Below are positions 46,757 to 56,983 of a stretch of 64,000 nucleotides of DNA, piece after piece. Under the pieces are notes generated by a model. The model was not told where the DNA came from. It saw nothing but the letters and a program-made list of their open reading frames with translations, and ran no database searches. The DNA is taken from NCBI GenBank assembly GCA_963821715.1, contig CAWGET010000007.1, positions 1 to 64,000 on the forward strand, given 5' to 3'. The translations under genes and the position numbers were made by a program. The DNA comes from CAWGET01 sp963821715. GTDB lineage: Bacteria; Bacteroidota; Ignavibacteria; Ignavibacteriales; Melioribacteraceae. Each line of letters opens with the position of its first letter. Within the stretch, counting starts at the first letter, position 1.

Positions 46757-48106
46757 CTAAACTTCAATCGGTTCAAGTTCATATTTTTCTATTTTGCTGT
46801 AAAGCGTCGGTTTAGATATATCCAAAATTTTACAAGCCCGCTGTTTATTCCACTTAACCTCATTTAACACTTTTTCGATATGAAATTTTTCAACTTCATC
46901 CAAAGTCCGGTTATGATCGTAATGATTATTTTTTGAAAAATGTAGCTGCGGTAAAAGAACTGTTTCTTTTTCCAGAACGTCTCCTTTGGAAAGAACCACA
47001 GCCTGCATTAAAGTGTTTTCAAGTTCGCGCACATTGCCTTCCCAAATATGGTTCTGCAGCATTTCCATCACTTCGTAAGGAACCTTGCGAACATTTTTAT
47101 GGAGTTCCCGATTTATCTTTTTCAAAAAATGAATTACAATCAGCGGTATGTCTTCGCGTCTTTCACGCAATGGCGGAATCTCTATCGTAAAAACTTTTAG
47201 TCGATAGTAAAGATCTTCACGGAATGTCCCTTCCTGAACCAGCTTTGCCAGATCTTTATTTGTTGCGGCGATAATTCTGGCTTTCATCGGTATTGTGGAT
47301 TCTCCGCCGACTTTTTCAAATTCTTTTTCTTGAAGGACTCTTAAAAGCTTTACCTGTATGTTTGGTGATATTTCAGAAATTTCATCAAGAAAAATTGTGC
47401 CTTCTCCGGCCAATTCAAATTTACCTTTCTTATCCCGTATCGCCCCGGTGAAAGAGCCTTTTACGTGTCCGAATAATTCACTTTCCAAAATTGTTTCCGA
47501 AAGCGCTGTGCAGTTTACCGCAACAAACGGATTATCTTTATTGCCGCTGTAATGAATTATCTTAGAGACCAATTCTTTTCCGGTTCCGCTCTCTCCTTCA
47601 ATTAAAACAGTTACTTTATTTAACGAAAGCTGTCCGATGTATTTGTATATTTGGCGCATGGAATTTGTTTTGCCCACAAGACTATTTTCAAGTTGATATT
47701 CTTCTGAATCTTCTGAAATGTAAGCGGAAATCCTTTCACTCAACGTCTGCGTTTCTAAGGCTCTATCGATCCTTATTTTTAGTTGAGAAATATCGAGAGG
47801 TTTTTGAATATAATCAAACGCCCCTTTCTGCATAGCCGAAATAGTAGAACTAATATCATCGAAAGCAGTTATAAGAATAACCTGCGCGCTTTCATCAATC
47901 AATTTTATGTTTTCCAGAACTTCAATCCCGTCAAGATCCGGAAGCCTGAGATCGCAGAGTATCAAATTAGGATGATGTTTTTCAACCAGTTCTATTCCCG
48001 TCATCGCGTTCTCGGCAAGAAATACTTCGTGCTTAAAATCCTCAAGATGAAGTTTTAAAGTCTGCCTTATTAATTCGTCGTCGTCAATTACAATTATTTT
48101 TGCCAT
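46757..48106 (-). CDS. Sigma-54-dependent response regulator (NtrC family)
   Basis: A 449-residue regulator: receiver domain (about 1-120, phospho-Asp52 in LILCDLRLPDLDG), AAA+ domain (Walker A GESGTGKE, sigma-54 loop GSFTGA rather than the usual GAFTGA, Walker B GTIFLDEI), and a C-terminal Fis-type helix-turn-helix (RACKILDISKPTLYSKIEKY). It drives sigma-54 promoters when phosphorylated. It overlaps the histidine kinase gene by 13 bases and is therefore likely its partner. Confidence 0.92.
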   Translation of the reverse strand: MAKIIVIDDDELIRQTLKLHLEDFKHEVFLAENAMTGIELVEKHHPNLILCDLRLPDLDGIEVLENIKLIDESAQVILITAFDDISSTISAMQKGAFDYIQKPLDISQLKIRIDRALETQTLSERISAYISEDSEEYQLENSLVGKTNSMRQIYKYIGQLSLNKVTVLIEGESGTGKELVSKIIHYSGNKDNPFVAVNCTALSETILESELFGHVKGSFTGAIRDKKGKFELAGEGTIFLDEISEISPNIQVKLLRVLQEKEFEKVGGESTIPMKARIIAATNKDLAKLVQEGTFREDLYYRLKVFTIEIPPLRERREDIPLIVIHFLKKINRELHKNVRKVPYEVMEMLQNHIWEGNVRELENTLMQAVVLSKGDVLEKETVLLPQLHFSKNNHYDHNRTLDEVEKFHIEKVLNEVKWNKQRACKILDISKPTLYSKIEKYELEPIEV

Positions 48107-49209
48107 TTATTGTAAACCTTCTTTTCTGCGGTTTTAGGAAAACTTATTTTAATAACCGGAATCTCGTCTCGCTCAAAATAATCCAATGTTCCTGAGTGGT
48201 AAGAAATTATTTCTTTAAAAAGATGAATATCCAGATTCTGCGAAAGCTCATTTCTATCGAATGTCTCAGCCGCGAACATATCAATCTCTAACCAATCCAA
48301 AATACCGCTGTTTTCTTTTCCCGCTGAATAAATAAGAATAATTTTTTCATTGTTTTCTTTTATTGAAATCTCGGCTCCGCCGTTCATTAAACCGGGAAGC
48401 GTTTTAAATATTTTATGAAGAAGAACTTTATCTCCTTTGATGATTCCGTTTTTCTTTTTGCCGGATTTCTCAAATTTAATCGACGACGAAGGATCTTTGG
48501 AAATTAAATCTTCCATAATTTCATAAATATTTACATCCTCGAAGTTTTTCTTCAATTTGCCCGTACGTAATCCGGTAAGCAGTTTTAGATTCTCCAAAAG
48601 GTGGAAAGATTTTTTCGCGGTTTTATTTATAGAAGCTACAAATTTTTTTATATCGTCTTTCTCAATTTTATCGAACATATCGAGGAGCAGATCAGTAGAA
48701 CTGATTATGCTTCCGATTGGTCCGCGCATGTCATGCGAAACCGCCGCTATAAATTTATCTTTTGCTCTGTTAACTTCACCGAATTTTTCCACATCGTGCA
48801 GAAGATATTCGTTGATGCAGACATAATCGCTTCCGTTCTTAATCGATACAAGCGCATATTCGTCGCCGTCAAAATGACGAAAATTATTTTGCAGTTTTAT
48901 AATTGTATGCTCTTTACCTTCCGCATCTATAAGTGAGTCCACGTTCAGATCATTTTTAGAATTGAAAAATAATTTTATGCAATCATTTCCTTTGGGCTCC
49001 GTTTCCCGACGAAAAATCTCATCTTCTTGTTTACCCAGAATATCGGAATGATTAAATTTAGTTAAGGCGCAGAAGTAATCGTTCGCAAAAACTATTTTGT
49101 TTTCGGAATCTGCAATATAAACCGGATCGCTGATATGATTAAGAAGATCGGCAATAGCGCTGAAATTCCTGGCTTTAGCAGGTAAAACTGAAATTGTTGG
49201 TGCCATCAA
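48094..49209 (-). CDS. PAS-domain histidine kinase with degenerate ATPase domain
   Basis: A 371-residue cytoplasmic sensor without membrane segment. A PAS domain (about 18-125, SDPVYIADSENKIVFANDYF) precedes a HisKA domain with phospho-acceptor His159 in VSHDMRGPIGSI. The last 150 residues should be HATPase_c, but the N, G1 and G2 boxes are not recognisable; only FKEIISYHSGTLDYF recalls the family's C-terminal region. It may not bind ATP normally. ATG at 49209 or 49206. The NtrC-like gene overlaps its 3' end. Confidence 0.8.
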   Translation of the reverse strand: MMAPTISVLPAKARNFSAIADLLNHISDPVYIADSENKIVFANDYFCALTKFNHSDILGKQEDEIFRRETEPKGNDCIKLFFNSKNDLNVDSLIDAEGKEHTIIKLQNNFRHFDGDEYALVSIKNGSDYVCINEYLLHDVEKFGEVNRAKDKFIAAVSHDMRGPIGSIISSTDLLLDMFDKIEKDDIKKFVASINKTAKKSFHLLENLKLLTGLRTGKLKKNFEDVNIYEIMEDLISKDPSSSIKFEKSGKKKNGIIKGDKVLLHKIFKTLPGLMNGGAEISIKENNEKIILIYSAGKENSGILDWLEIDMFAAETFDRNELSQNLDIHLFKEIISYHSGTLDYFERDEIPVIKISFPKTAEKKVYNKWQK

Positions 49210-49364
49210 TCGCTTATTTGGTTAACGGAATATTTCAATAGTTATTATCGGGTGTTTTTAGGAAAATATTAGCTTTTCGATTTGATATAAATAATTTGCT
49301 AAAATAAATATTTTTTCTAATCTTCTATTTCAAATCTATATTCTACACAAATAGGAGTTTTTCA

Positions 49365-49949
49365 ATGAAAAGATTATTATCTGTTTTATTCTTATTTTCA
49401 TTCTTGTTCCTCTTATCAAATCAGTATAACGCTCAATCAAATGTCCAGTTCGAATCGGTAGGGGCGAAAGTAGGTTATATTATGCCTTCGGATGGTATTG
49501 ATAATACAATAGGAATAAACGTGAACGCCGGCTTGGGAACGTTATTTACTCCTGATTTTCATTTTGGAGCTTTTATCGAATATTGGGGAAAAACGTATAG
49601 CAGCGATAATGGATTTAACAACTCAGAAGTGACCTGGTCGTCTATTGTGGTGGCTCCTCAATTAAAATATCACATACCAATGGAAAACAGTTCCATTCGA
49701 CCTTATGCCGGAGCTGGTTTAGGTTTACAATTTTGGAGCGTAGATTATAGCTCCGATCTAACCGATGACTTTTTTGGTTTTGGTCGTGATGCTTCAACAT
49801 CAGGCTCCGCTCTTGCAATTTTCTTTTTAGGCGGAATTGAGTTCCCGCTTTCGCCTAATTTTAATGGAGTTGCAGAATTAAAATATACAGTTGCTGATGC
49901 CGACTATTTTGGTATCTTTGCGGGCGTTCAGTTTTATTTGGACAAATAG
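49365..49949 (+). CDS. Outer-membrane beta-barrel protein
   Basis: A 194-residue exported protein. Signal peptide to about residue 24 (FLFLLSNQYNAQ). The mature part has eight or so amphipathic strands (VGAKVGYIMPSDGIDNTIGI, FGAFIEYWG, RPYAGAGLGLQFWSVDYS) and ends in GIFAGVQFYLDK, close to OprF/OmpX-like small barrels. It has its own terminator at 49971. Confidence 0.8.
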   Translation: MKRLLSVLFLFSFLFLLSNQYNAQSNVQFESVGAKVGYIMPSDGIDNTIGINVNAGLGTLFTPDFHFGAFIEYWGKTYSSDNGFNNSEVTWSSIVVAPQLKYHIPMENSSIRPYAGAGLGLQFWSVDYSSDLTDDFFGFGRDASTSGSALAIFFLGGIEFPLSPNFNGVAELKYTVADADYFGIFAGVQFYLDK

Positions 49950-49970
49950 AATAACAAATTTCTTTTTACC

Positions 49971-50007
49971 AAATCCCAAATTCTTAGCAGAGTTTGGGAT
50001 TTTTTTT
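49971..50007 (+). terminator. Terminator after the beta-barrel gene
   Basis: Arms aaatcccaaa (49971-49980) and tttgggattt (49993-50002) with a run of Ts. Confidence 0.88.
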
Positions 50008-50222
50008 ATAGTAGTAAAGATTGTAAATGCTATTAGCACAGTATCTAAACTGCTCCGTATTGAAATATGTAGTTAAAAAACAAACAGATTAGAAAAACTT
50101 TTTCCCTTTCACTATTTATATTCTCTTTTTCTCGGCTGTTTCCGATTTTTATTAGATACCTTTCTTATAACCTTGCAACTAAAAAACTTGAGAGCAATAA
50201 TTTTAAATAGTAAATTGAATGA

Positions 50223-51296
50223 ATGTATCAATCCTCAATTGAAAAAAATTATTTACACAATCCGGGAATAGGAAATATTGCTGTAGGTAGAGTTACGGCT
50301 TTGTGGGCATTCAGCGAAGCGGCTTTCGGCGGAATTCTTCACGCGCTTAAAATTCCTTTTACCGGATTATTTATCGGCGGCGCGGCTGTAGTTTTTATTT
50401 CACTCATCGCTTATTTATCGAATAGCAGAAATGCAATTCTCAAATCAACTTTAATAGTTATTGCTGTTAAAGCGATCGTTAGTCCTTACACTCCTATCAA
50501 CGCATATTTTGCCGTAGCGCTTCAGGGAATTGCGGGATATCTCCTTTTCTTCAATAAAAATAACTACAAAACCAAAGCGGTTCTTTTAGGGATTATTACA
50601 TCTTTATTGTCCGGTTTTCAAAAAATAATCGTTCTAACAATCGTTTTCGGCAACACACTTTGGGAATCGATCGATCTTTTTGCTGTATATATTTTTCGAC
50701 AAATGGAATTTATCAATTATTCCGGCGATTCATTCAGTCTAAGCGCTATCATTATTACAGCCTACATAACTCTTCATCTAACAGGCGGAATTACGTTTGG
50801 AATTTTAGCATCGAAAGCTCCTGACTGGATTAAGCGAAAATCGAAAGAAAAAAATACTGTTAGATATCTGTCGCTTGATGAAGAAGATGAGATCAAAAGA
50901 AAAAAGGGCAATAGAAAATCCTGGTGGAAAAGAAAAACCGGTATTGCAATTTTTTTATTCTCTTCTATTATGATTTTATTGTCCTATCTTGTGCCTGATC
51001 TGGACAGCAATTTAATCATGAAAATTTTGATCATGCTTCTACGGTCAATTTTTATAATGATTATCTGGACATTTTTAATTTCCCCGGTTATATTAAAATA
51101 TTTTAATAAATTTGTGAAGAAAAGAAAATCGGAATATTCGGAAGAGATTGAAGAAATCATTTTACTCTTTCCGTATTTCAAAACACACTTGAGACAGATA
51201 ATGCGGCAAGCAAAAAATTATTCAGGCGTAAAAAAAATAAAATTTATATTCGGTAATTCATTATACTCTTTACTAACAGGCAATATAAAAAATTGA
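50223..51296 (+). CDS. Polytopic membrane protein coupled to a THEP1-like NTPase
   Basis: A 357-residue protein with about five N-terminal membrane segments (residues about 20-195), a basic cytoplasmic loop (KRKSKEKN to KKGNRKSWWKRK), two more membrane segments (AIFLFSSIMILLSYLVP, RSIFIMIIWTFLISPVI), and a basic C-terminus. It resembles ECF-type S components or related small-molecule transporters in its first half, but I cannot name a family. The NTPase gene overlaps its stop by four bases (TTGA), implying a shared task. Confidence 0.6.
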   Translation: MYQSSIEKNYLHNPGIGNIAVGRVTALWAFSEAAFGGILHALKIPFTGLFIGGAAVVFISLIAYLSNSRNAILKSTLIVIAVKAIVSPYTPINAYFAVALQGIAGYLLFFNKNNYKTKAVLLGIITSLLSGFQKIIVLTIVFGNTLWESIDLFAVYIFRQMEFINYSGDSFSLSAIIITAYITLHLTGGITFGILASKAPDWIKRKSKEKNTVRYLSLDEEDEIKRKKGNRKSWWKRKTGIAIFLFSSIMILLSYLVPDLDSNLIMKILIMLLRSIFIMIIWTFLISPVILKYFNKFVKKRKSEYSEEIEEIILLFPYFKTHLRQIMRQAKNYSGVKKIKFIFGNSLYSLLTGNIKN

Positions 51297-51781
51297 CAAG
51301 AAAAATTTATTTACTATGCGGACCGGTAAGAACCGGTAAAACCACAAGAATTATGGATTGGTCTTCTTCTTCGGAGAATGTCGACGGTATAACCGCTCCC
51401 GTTTATCTGAACCAAAAGCATATGTTCAATTTAAAGACCGGAGTGATGAAGAATCTGGAAAATGTTTCTGAATGTGCTGAAGACAAAATAATCACAGTCG
51501 GCACTTACAAATTTAATCCCGAAGTTTTTGAATGGGGAAGAAAAAAACTTAAACAGGCAGCAAGCACAGTTGATTTAAAATGGTTAGTAATTGATGAGAT
51601 TGGCTTACTTGAACTCGACGGCAGGGGTTTGGAACCTGAAGTAACTAGAATCCTAAATAATAGGAATAATTATAAATTTAATATTCTTTTGATTGTAAGG
51701 GAATCGCTTGTAGATGACGTAATGAAAAAATATAATTTTACTTCCGATGATATTGAGGATTTTACCAATCATTTGATATAA
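51293..51781 (+). CDS. THEP1-like nucleoside-triphosphatase
   Basis: A 162-residue P-loop protein. TTG start at 51293 overlaps the preceding stop. Walker A is CGPVRTGKTTRIM; Walker B is WLVIDEIGLLELDGRG, which is characteristic of the THEP1/NTPase_1 family. Members hydrolyse ATP or GTP slowly; their physiological role is uncertain. It follows the membrane protein as a two-gene unit. Confidence 0.82.
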   Translation: MTRKIYLLCGPVRTGKTTRIMDWSSSSENVDGITAPVYLNQKHMFNLKTGVMKNLENVSECAEDKIITVGTYKFNPEVFEWGRKKLKQAASTVDLKWLVIDEIGLLELDGRGLEPEVTRILNNRNNYKFNILLIVRESLVDDVMKKYNFTSDDIEDFTNHLI

Positions 51782-52020
51782 GCGATTGGACAATTTCAAT
51801 TTTAAAACTGCTTTTATCGCTTATAGCAATTATTCATTAAAAGTCATTTTACCATCATTCCCTGAGTAATACCCACAAATTCGGTAATTGGATTCCTATT
51901 TGCATTGCGAAGTAATTGCTGAAGAATCGATAGAGCTATTGAGTTTCACGATTAAAGTTTTTAAATTGGACAAAAACCTTTTATTATAGATTCTTTAATC
52001 TCCAAAAATAGGAGACAGAA

Positions 52021-52623
52021 ATGGGTAAATTTTCCCGCCGTAAATTTATAAAAGGTGTAGGAACCGGAGTTGTCGGTTCGTATGCCGTTCTTCCAAATTT
52101 AAAAACACTTTCTAAAAATCTTCCGCAGGAAATTCAAGAAAATATCGAAGGAAAATTTCCGCTTAGCTTAACCGTAAATGGTAAAAAGGTGGAAGTTTAT
52201 GTAGAGCCGCAAACCACTTTGGTGGAACTGCTTCGGGAGCATTTAAATCTAACCGGAACAAAAACAGTATGCAATCACGGCGAATGCGGCGGCTGCACTG
52301 TTTTATTGGATGATAAACCCGTCTACTCCTGCCACATGCTCGCGTTGGATGCCGAAGGAAAGAAAGTTACAACCATTGAAGGATTAATGTCGGGCGAAAA
52401 ACTACATCCAATCCAGGAAGCATTTGTGGAACATGATGGACTTCAATGCGGATATTGCACTCCCGGACAGATTATGGCGGCTCAGGGATTGTTGAAGAGA
52501 TAATCCATCGCCTACGAAAGAAGAAGTCTCTGTTACGGAATGTCCGGCAATATTTGCAGATGCGCCGCATACCCGAAAATAATGGAATCGGTATTGGGTG
52601 CGGCGGAAAAATCAAAATCATAA
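52021..52623 (+). pseudogene. PaoA-like [2Fe-2S] subunit with Tat signal, frameshifted
   Basis: Electron-transfer subunit of a xanthine dehydrogenase-family enzyme. The N-terminus has a twin-arginine signal (SRRKFIKGVG), as in E. coli PaoA. The plant-type ferredoxin cluster is CNHGECGGCTVLLDDKPVYSC; the second cluster starts with CGYCTPGQIMAAQG. After LLKR at 52503 the frame is broken: NPSPTKEEVS follows in another frame, and SGNICRCAAYPKIMESV in a third, ending at 52623. Two one-base changes within about 40 bases would restore a full protein of about 200 residues. It heads the set with the molybdopterin and FAD subunits. Confidence 0.82.
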
Positions 52624-52642
52624 AATTTGACGAAGGTAGAAA

Positions 52643-54953
52643 ATGGCTCGTAAAATAATTAAATCCAAACATTTCTTTGAAGAAGGATTTATCGAATCGA
52701 TTGCCGAAGTATCCGAAGATAAATGGGAAAATCTTCCTCCGAATGAGCAGTTGAAATATATCGGCAAACCTGCTGAAAGAAAAGACGGATTCGAAAAAGT
52801 AAGCGGCTCGGCGGTTTATACTACAGATATCAAACTTCCGCGAATGGTTTTCGCCAGGATTTTGCGGTCGCCATATCCCGACGCAAAAATTAAGGAACAT
52901 CGATACTTCCGAAGCGGAAAAATTAGACGGAGTTTATAAAATTATTCATTATCAAAATACTCCCGAAATAAAATGGTTTGACGATACAACGCTGCTATTC
53001 GATCCGCACGTCCGGTATCAAGGCGATGAAGTAGCCTGCGTTGCTGCGGATAGTGAAGAAACAGCAATTAAGGCGATGAAATTAATTAAAGTGGATTATG
53101 AAGAATTACCTTTTGTTGTCGATGTGAGAAACGCTATGGAGGAAGGAAGCCCGAACGTTCACGAAGACGGGAATGTTATGTTCGGGGGACCGAATAAATA
53201 TTCTCGCGGAAATTTAGAACAGGGATTGAACGAAGCGGACGAAGTAATCGAAGATGAATATTCTACTCAGGTTGTAATTCATAATCCTACCGAAGTTCAT
53301 TGCAGCGTTGTTGATTGGGATGATAATAAACTAAAAGTTTACGATTCGACGCAGGCAATTTTTGGAGTGAGAGATAAAGTCGCTCAAAGCCTCGATATGC
53401 CTTCGGCAAACGTGCAGGTCATCAAAAAATATATGGGCGGCGGTTTCGGCAGCAAACTTGAAGCCGGAAAATATACAGTTATGGCTGCCTTGATCTCGAA
53501 GGCAATTGGAAGACCGGTAAAAATTTTGAACGACAGAAAAGAAATGAATCTTGCGATGGGAAACAGACCCGATTCGGTTCAGAAATTAAAAGTCGGAGTA
53601 AAAAAAGACGGAACAATAACCGCGCTCGATCATTATTCGATCGGAACCGGCGGAGCTTATCCGAGCGGAGCAGGATGCAGCTGGCCTTTACGCACAATGT
53701 ATAAATGCCCTAATGTGAACGTTGAAGAATACAGCGTTTACACAAACGCCGGAAGAGGGAGACCTTTCCGAGCGCCGGGGCACGTGCAGGGATTTTTCGG
53801 ATTGGAATCTTTACTCGATGAAGCCGCCGAGAAAATTGGGATGGACCCGATTGAATTCAGATTGAAAAATTACGCCGAAGTTGATCAGGCGAGTGGAAAT
53901 CCATACACAAGCAAAAAATTAAGAGAAGCCTATAAAAAAGGCGCGGAGATGATCGGTTGGGAAAATAGGACGAAACCTGCGGGATCGGGAAGCGGAGAAA
54001 TTAAGCGCGGAATCGGAATGTCTTCTCAAATTTGGTGGGGCGGCGGCGGTCCTCCGGCTTATGCAACAATTCATCTTAACCGAGATGGAAGTATGAACAT
54101 TATGAGCGGAACTCAGGATATCGGAACAGGTACTTATACGTTCATCGCGCAAGTTGCCGCTGAGGTTTTGGAAATCCCGTTAGATAAAATTGAAGTCAAC
54201 CTTGGAGATACTGACAATCATCCTTACGCTCCGTCGAGCGGTGGAAGTCAGACAGCGCCGTCTGTAGCGCCGGCGGTTAGAGACGCAGCGGAATTGATGA
54301 AACAGAAATTGTTATCCGGCGCGGCGGCTATTCTTGATACGAATGAACAGAACTTAGTTTACAGCGAAGGCAGAGTTAAAAACAAATCCGGTGATAAAGA
54401 ACTGTCCATCAACGAAATAATGAACGAGATGCGCGAACGAATTTTAGTTACAACCGGTGCGCGTTCGGCTAATCCCGATAAGTTTGCAATTAATTCATTC
54501 GGCGCCCAGTTTGCCGATGTTGAGGTTGATACTTTGACAGGAAAAGTTACTGTTAAAAAAATTGCAGCCGCTCACGATATTGGTCGGGTTTTGAATCAGA
54601 AAACAATGGAGAATCAATTCCATGGCGGAATTATGCAGGGACTTGGATATGCATTAATGGAAGAAAGATTGATAGATGATTATACCGGAAAGGTTTTAAC
54701 TACAAATCTTTACGCATATAAAATGCCAACCATTATGGACATTCCTGAAATTGAGATCGAGATTGTGAGCGAAGCCGATCCGCTGATCAGCAATTTGGGA
54801 GTTAAGGGAATCGGCGAACCGGCTATAATTCCTACAGCCGCCGCCATCGCGAATGCTGTTTACAATGCGATCGGAGTCCGGGTAAAAAGTCTTCCGTTAA
54901 CACCGGACAAAGTTTTAATGGCGATAGAAAAAAATAAACAGAGGATGAGCTGA
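52643..54953 (+). pseudogene. PaoC-like molybdopterin subunit, single frameshift
   Basis: Catalytic large subunit for hydroxylation or oxidation of aldehydes or aromatic heterocycles. The first part (MARKIIKSKHFFEEGFIESI to SPYPDAKIK) and the rest (NIDTSEAEKLDGVYKIIHYQ onward) are in frames differing by one base near 52894. The long downstream part shows the Moco-binding blocks: KKYMGGGFGSKLEAG, RGRPFRAPGHVQGFFGLESL, SSGGSQTAPSVAPAV and the catalytic Glu in GVKGIGEPAIIPTAAAI. A one-base correction gives about 770 residues, normal for the family. It starts 20 bases after the [2Fe-2S] subunit. Confidence 0.82.
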
Positions 54954-54983
54954 TCATCAAAATAAATTTTTGGAGAGATTCTT

Positions 54984-55961
54984 ATGAATCCATTTACCTA
55001 TTTACAACCTGAAACATTGGACGAAGCCGCAAAAGCGCTTACCGACAATAAAGAAAAAGCTATTCCATATTCGGGCGGAACCGACGCGCTCGTTCTGCTT
55101 AAGGACGATTTGATTAATCCCGAGTTTGTGGTCAATCTAAAAAAAATAAAAAATCTGGATAAAATAGAATACACACCTGGGAAAGGATTACGTATCGGAG
55201 CGCTTGTTAAAATCGACGATATTGCGAATCATCCAAAGTTGAAAGAAAAATATGCTATTCTTTCTGAAGCTGCTCGCGATATTGCTTCGCCGCAATTGCG
55301 GAATATGGGAACTGTGGGCGGAAATCTTTGTCAGCGGCCGAGATGCGAATACTTCAGGGAAACATTCGACTGCTTGCGAAAAGGCGGCGATATGTGCTAC
55401 GCTTACGATGGGCATAATAAACTCCATTGCATTGTTGGGGGCGGACCTTGCTACATCGTTCATCCTTCCGATCTTGCGGTGGCGTTTCTGGCGTTGGACG
55501 CAGAGGTCGCAATCCATTCAAAAAATAATCCGAGAACAATTCCGATAAGCGAGTTTTATATTTTACCGGAAGATGATTACACAAAAGAAACTGTTTTGCA
55601 GCCTGACGAATTTGTAAAGGAAATAATTGTAAAAGATTTGCCGGAAGGAACGCGAAGCGGCTATTTCAAATTTATGGAACGCGCCGTTTGGGATTTTGCA
55701 GTTGTGTCGCTCGGACTTGTTCTTGAGCCGAACGGAAATTCAATTAAAAAGGGAAGAGCCGCCTTCGGAGGAGTTGCGCCGAAACCGTGGTTGGAAGAAA
55801 AAGTCACATCAAAATTGAATAATTTTACTCCTAACGAACAAAATATAAATGAGTTGGCTGAGAGGGCTTTCACCGACGCCGAACCTCTAGAGCACAACGA
55901 ATATAAAATTCCGCTTTCGAGAAATATTTTAATTAAAATGATGAAGAGATTAACTGTATAA
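54984..55961 (+). CDS. PaoB-like FAD-binding subunit with extra Cys cluster
   Basis: A 325-residue FAD subunit. The FAD sites are IPYSGGTDALVLLKD and MGTVGGNLCQ. A Cys-rich insert (CQRPRCEYFRETFDCLRKGG, then MCYA) matches the [4Fe-4S]-containing branch seen in periplasmic aldehyde oxidase PaoB, rather than plain XdhB. The gene is intact. It follows the large subunit by 30 bases and overlaps the DinB gene by one base. Confidence 0.88.
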   Translation: MNPFTYLQPETLDEAAKALTDNKEKAIPYSGGTDALVLLKDDLINPEFVVNLKKIKNLDKIEYTPGKGLRIGALVKIDDIANHPKLKEKYAILSEAARDIASPQLRNMGTVGGNLCQRPRCEYFRETFDCLRKGGDMCYAYDGHNKLHCIVGGGPCYIVHPSDLAVAFLALDAEVAIHSKNNPRTIPISEFYILPEDDYTKETVLQPDEFVKEIIVKDLPEGTRSGYFKFMERAVWDFAVVSLGLVLEPNGNSIKKGRAAFGGVAPKPWLEEKVTSKLNNFTPNEQNINELAERAFTDAEPLEHNEYKIPLSRNILIKMMKRLTV

Positions 55962-56434
55962 TGAATCAGGACTCAGTTTTAAGAAATAATTTGATCAATC
56001 TGATTAAAGGCGGCGAAGCGCATTTACCTGCGAAGAAAATTTTAGAAAATATCGTAGCCGAAGTACGGACTAAAAAACCATCCGAAGAAATAAAATCAAT
56101 TTGGGAGGAACTCGAGCATCTTCGTCTATCTCAGAAAGATATTTTAGAATATATGTTGAAAGAAGATTATCAAGCGATGAATTGGCCTGATGAATACTGG
56201 CCGGATAAAAATGAATCATCGGATGAAGAATGGAATTCGGCAAAAAATAATTTTCTAGACGATATTAAGAAAGCGGTAAACTTGATAGAAGATGAAAATT
56301 TTAATTTGTTCGCGTCTGTGCCTTCAAATAAAAATCATACAAATCTAAGAGAGATTTTATTAATCGCCGATCACAATGCGTATCATCTAAGTAAAATTGT
56401 TCAGTTAAGAAAATACTTTGGGGATTGGCGGTGA
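55961..56434 (+). CDS. DinB-family protein
   Basis: A 157-residue four-helix protein of the DinB/YfiT-like superfamily. Possible metal His residues are in ELEHLRLSQKDILEY and IADHNAYHLSKIVQLRKYFG. Members bind a metal and include thiol-dependent transferases. It is translationally coupled to the FAD subunit (TAATG), though a link to the aldehyde oxidase is not established. Confidence 0.82.
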   Translation: MNQDSVLRNNLINLIKGGEAHLPAKKILENIVAEVRTKKPSEEIKSIWEELEHLRLSQKDILEYMLKEDYQAMNWPDEYWPDKNESSDEEWNSAKNNFLDDIKKAVNLIEDENFNLFASVPSNKNHTNLREILLIADHNAYHLSKIVQLRKYFGDWR

Positions 56435-56504
56435 GACATAAAGTAAGAGTTCAGAAATGAAAATTATAAATCATTATTTTCCGTTTCGATAACCCGCTAA
56501 ACCA

Positions 56505-56897
56505 TTAATAACTCTTTATCTGCCACTTACCGGTTTTAATTTTATTCGAAATTATTTTTACCGCGTATTTTATATACAAAGCACGTGTTGCCGGAATCAA
56601 CATTGTAATGCCGAGTATATCTGTAATAAATCCCGGAGTGAGCAAAGTTAATCCGCCCGCTAAAACAAATAAACCCTGTAATAATTCATTCGCGGGAATT
56701 CTTCGTTCGTTGATCGCGCTTCTGATGTTCGCGAAAACTTTGAATCCTTGTGATTTGGTTAGATATGCTCCCAATGTTGCCGTAGCTAAAATGATCAGTA
56801 TTGTGCTGAGCGCCCCGATCTCTCCGCCGATTTTTATAAGGAAATATAACTCAAGAACAGGAATAACAGCAAAGATTAGGAATAATTTTAAAAACAT
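56505..56897 (-). CDS. fxsA: FxsA-family membrane protein
   Basis: A 130-residue inner-membrane protein. The start FLKLFLIFAVIPVLELYFLI and GGEIGALSTILIILATATLG, then PGFITDILGITMLIPATR, are the FxsA blocks. In E. coli FxsA suppresses phage T7 exclusion by F plasmid; its ordinary function is unknown. Monocistronic. Confidence 0.85.
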   Translation of the reverse strand: MFLKLFLIFAVIPVLELYFLIKIGGEIGALSTILIILATATLGAYLTKSQGFKVFANIRSAINERRIPANELLQGLFVLAGGLTLLTPGFITDILGITMLIPATRALYIKYAVKIISNKIKTGKWQIKSY

Positions 56898-56983
56898 AGC
56901 CCGTCCAAATCAAATTTAAAAATGTTTACGATTACGTTTGTATATTACAAGATTAATATTTTTTAATTTATGAAATAATTCCG

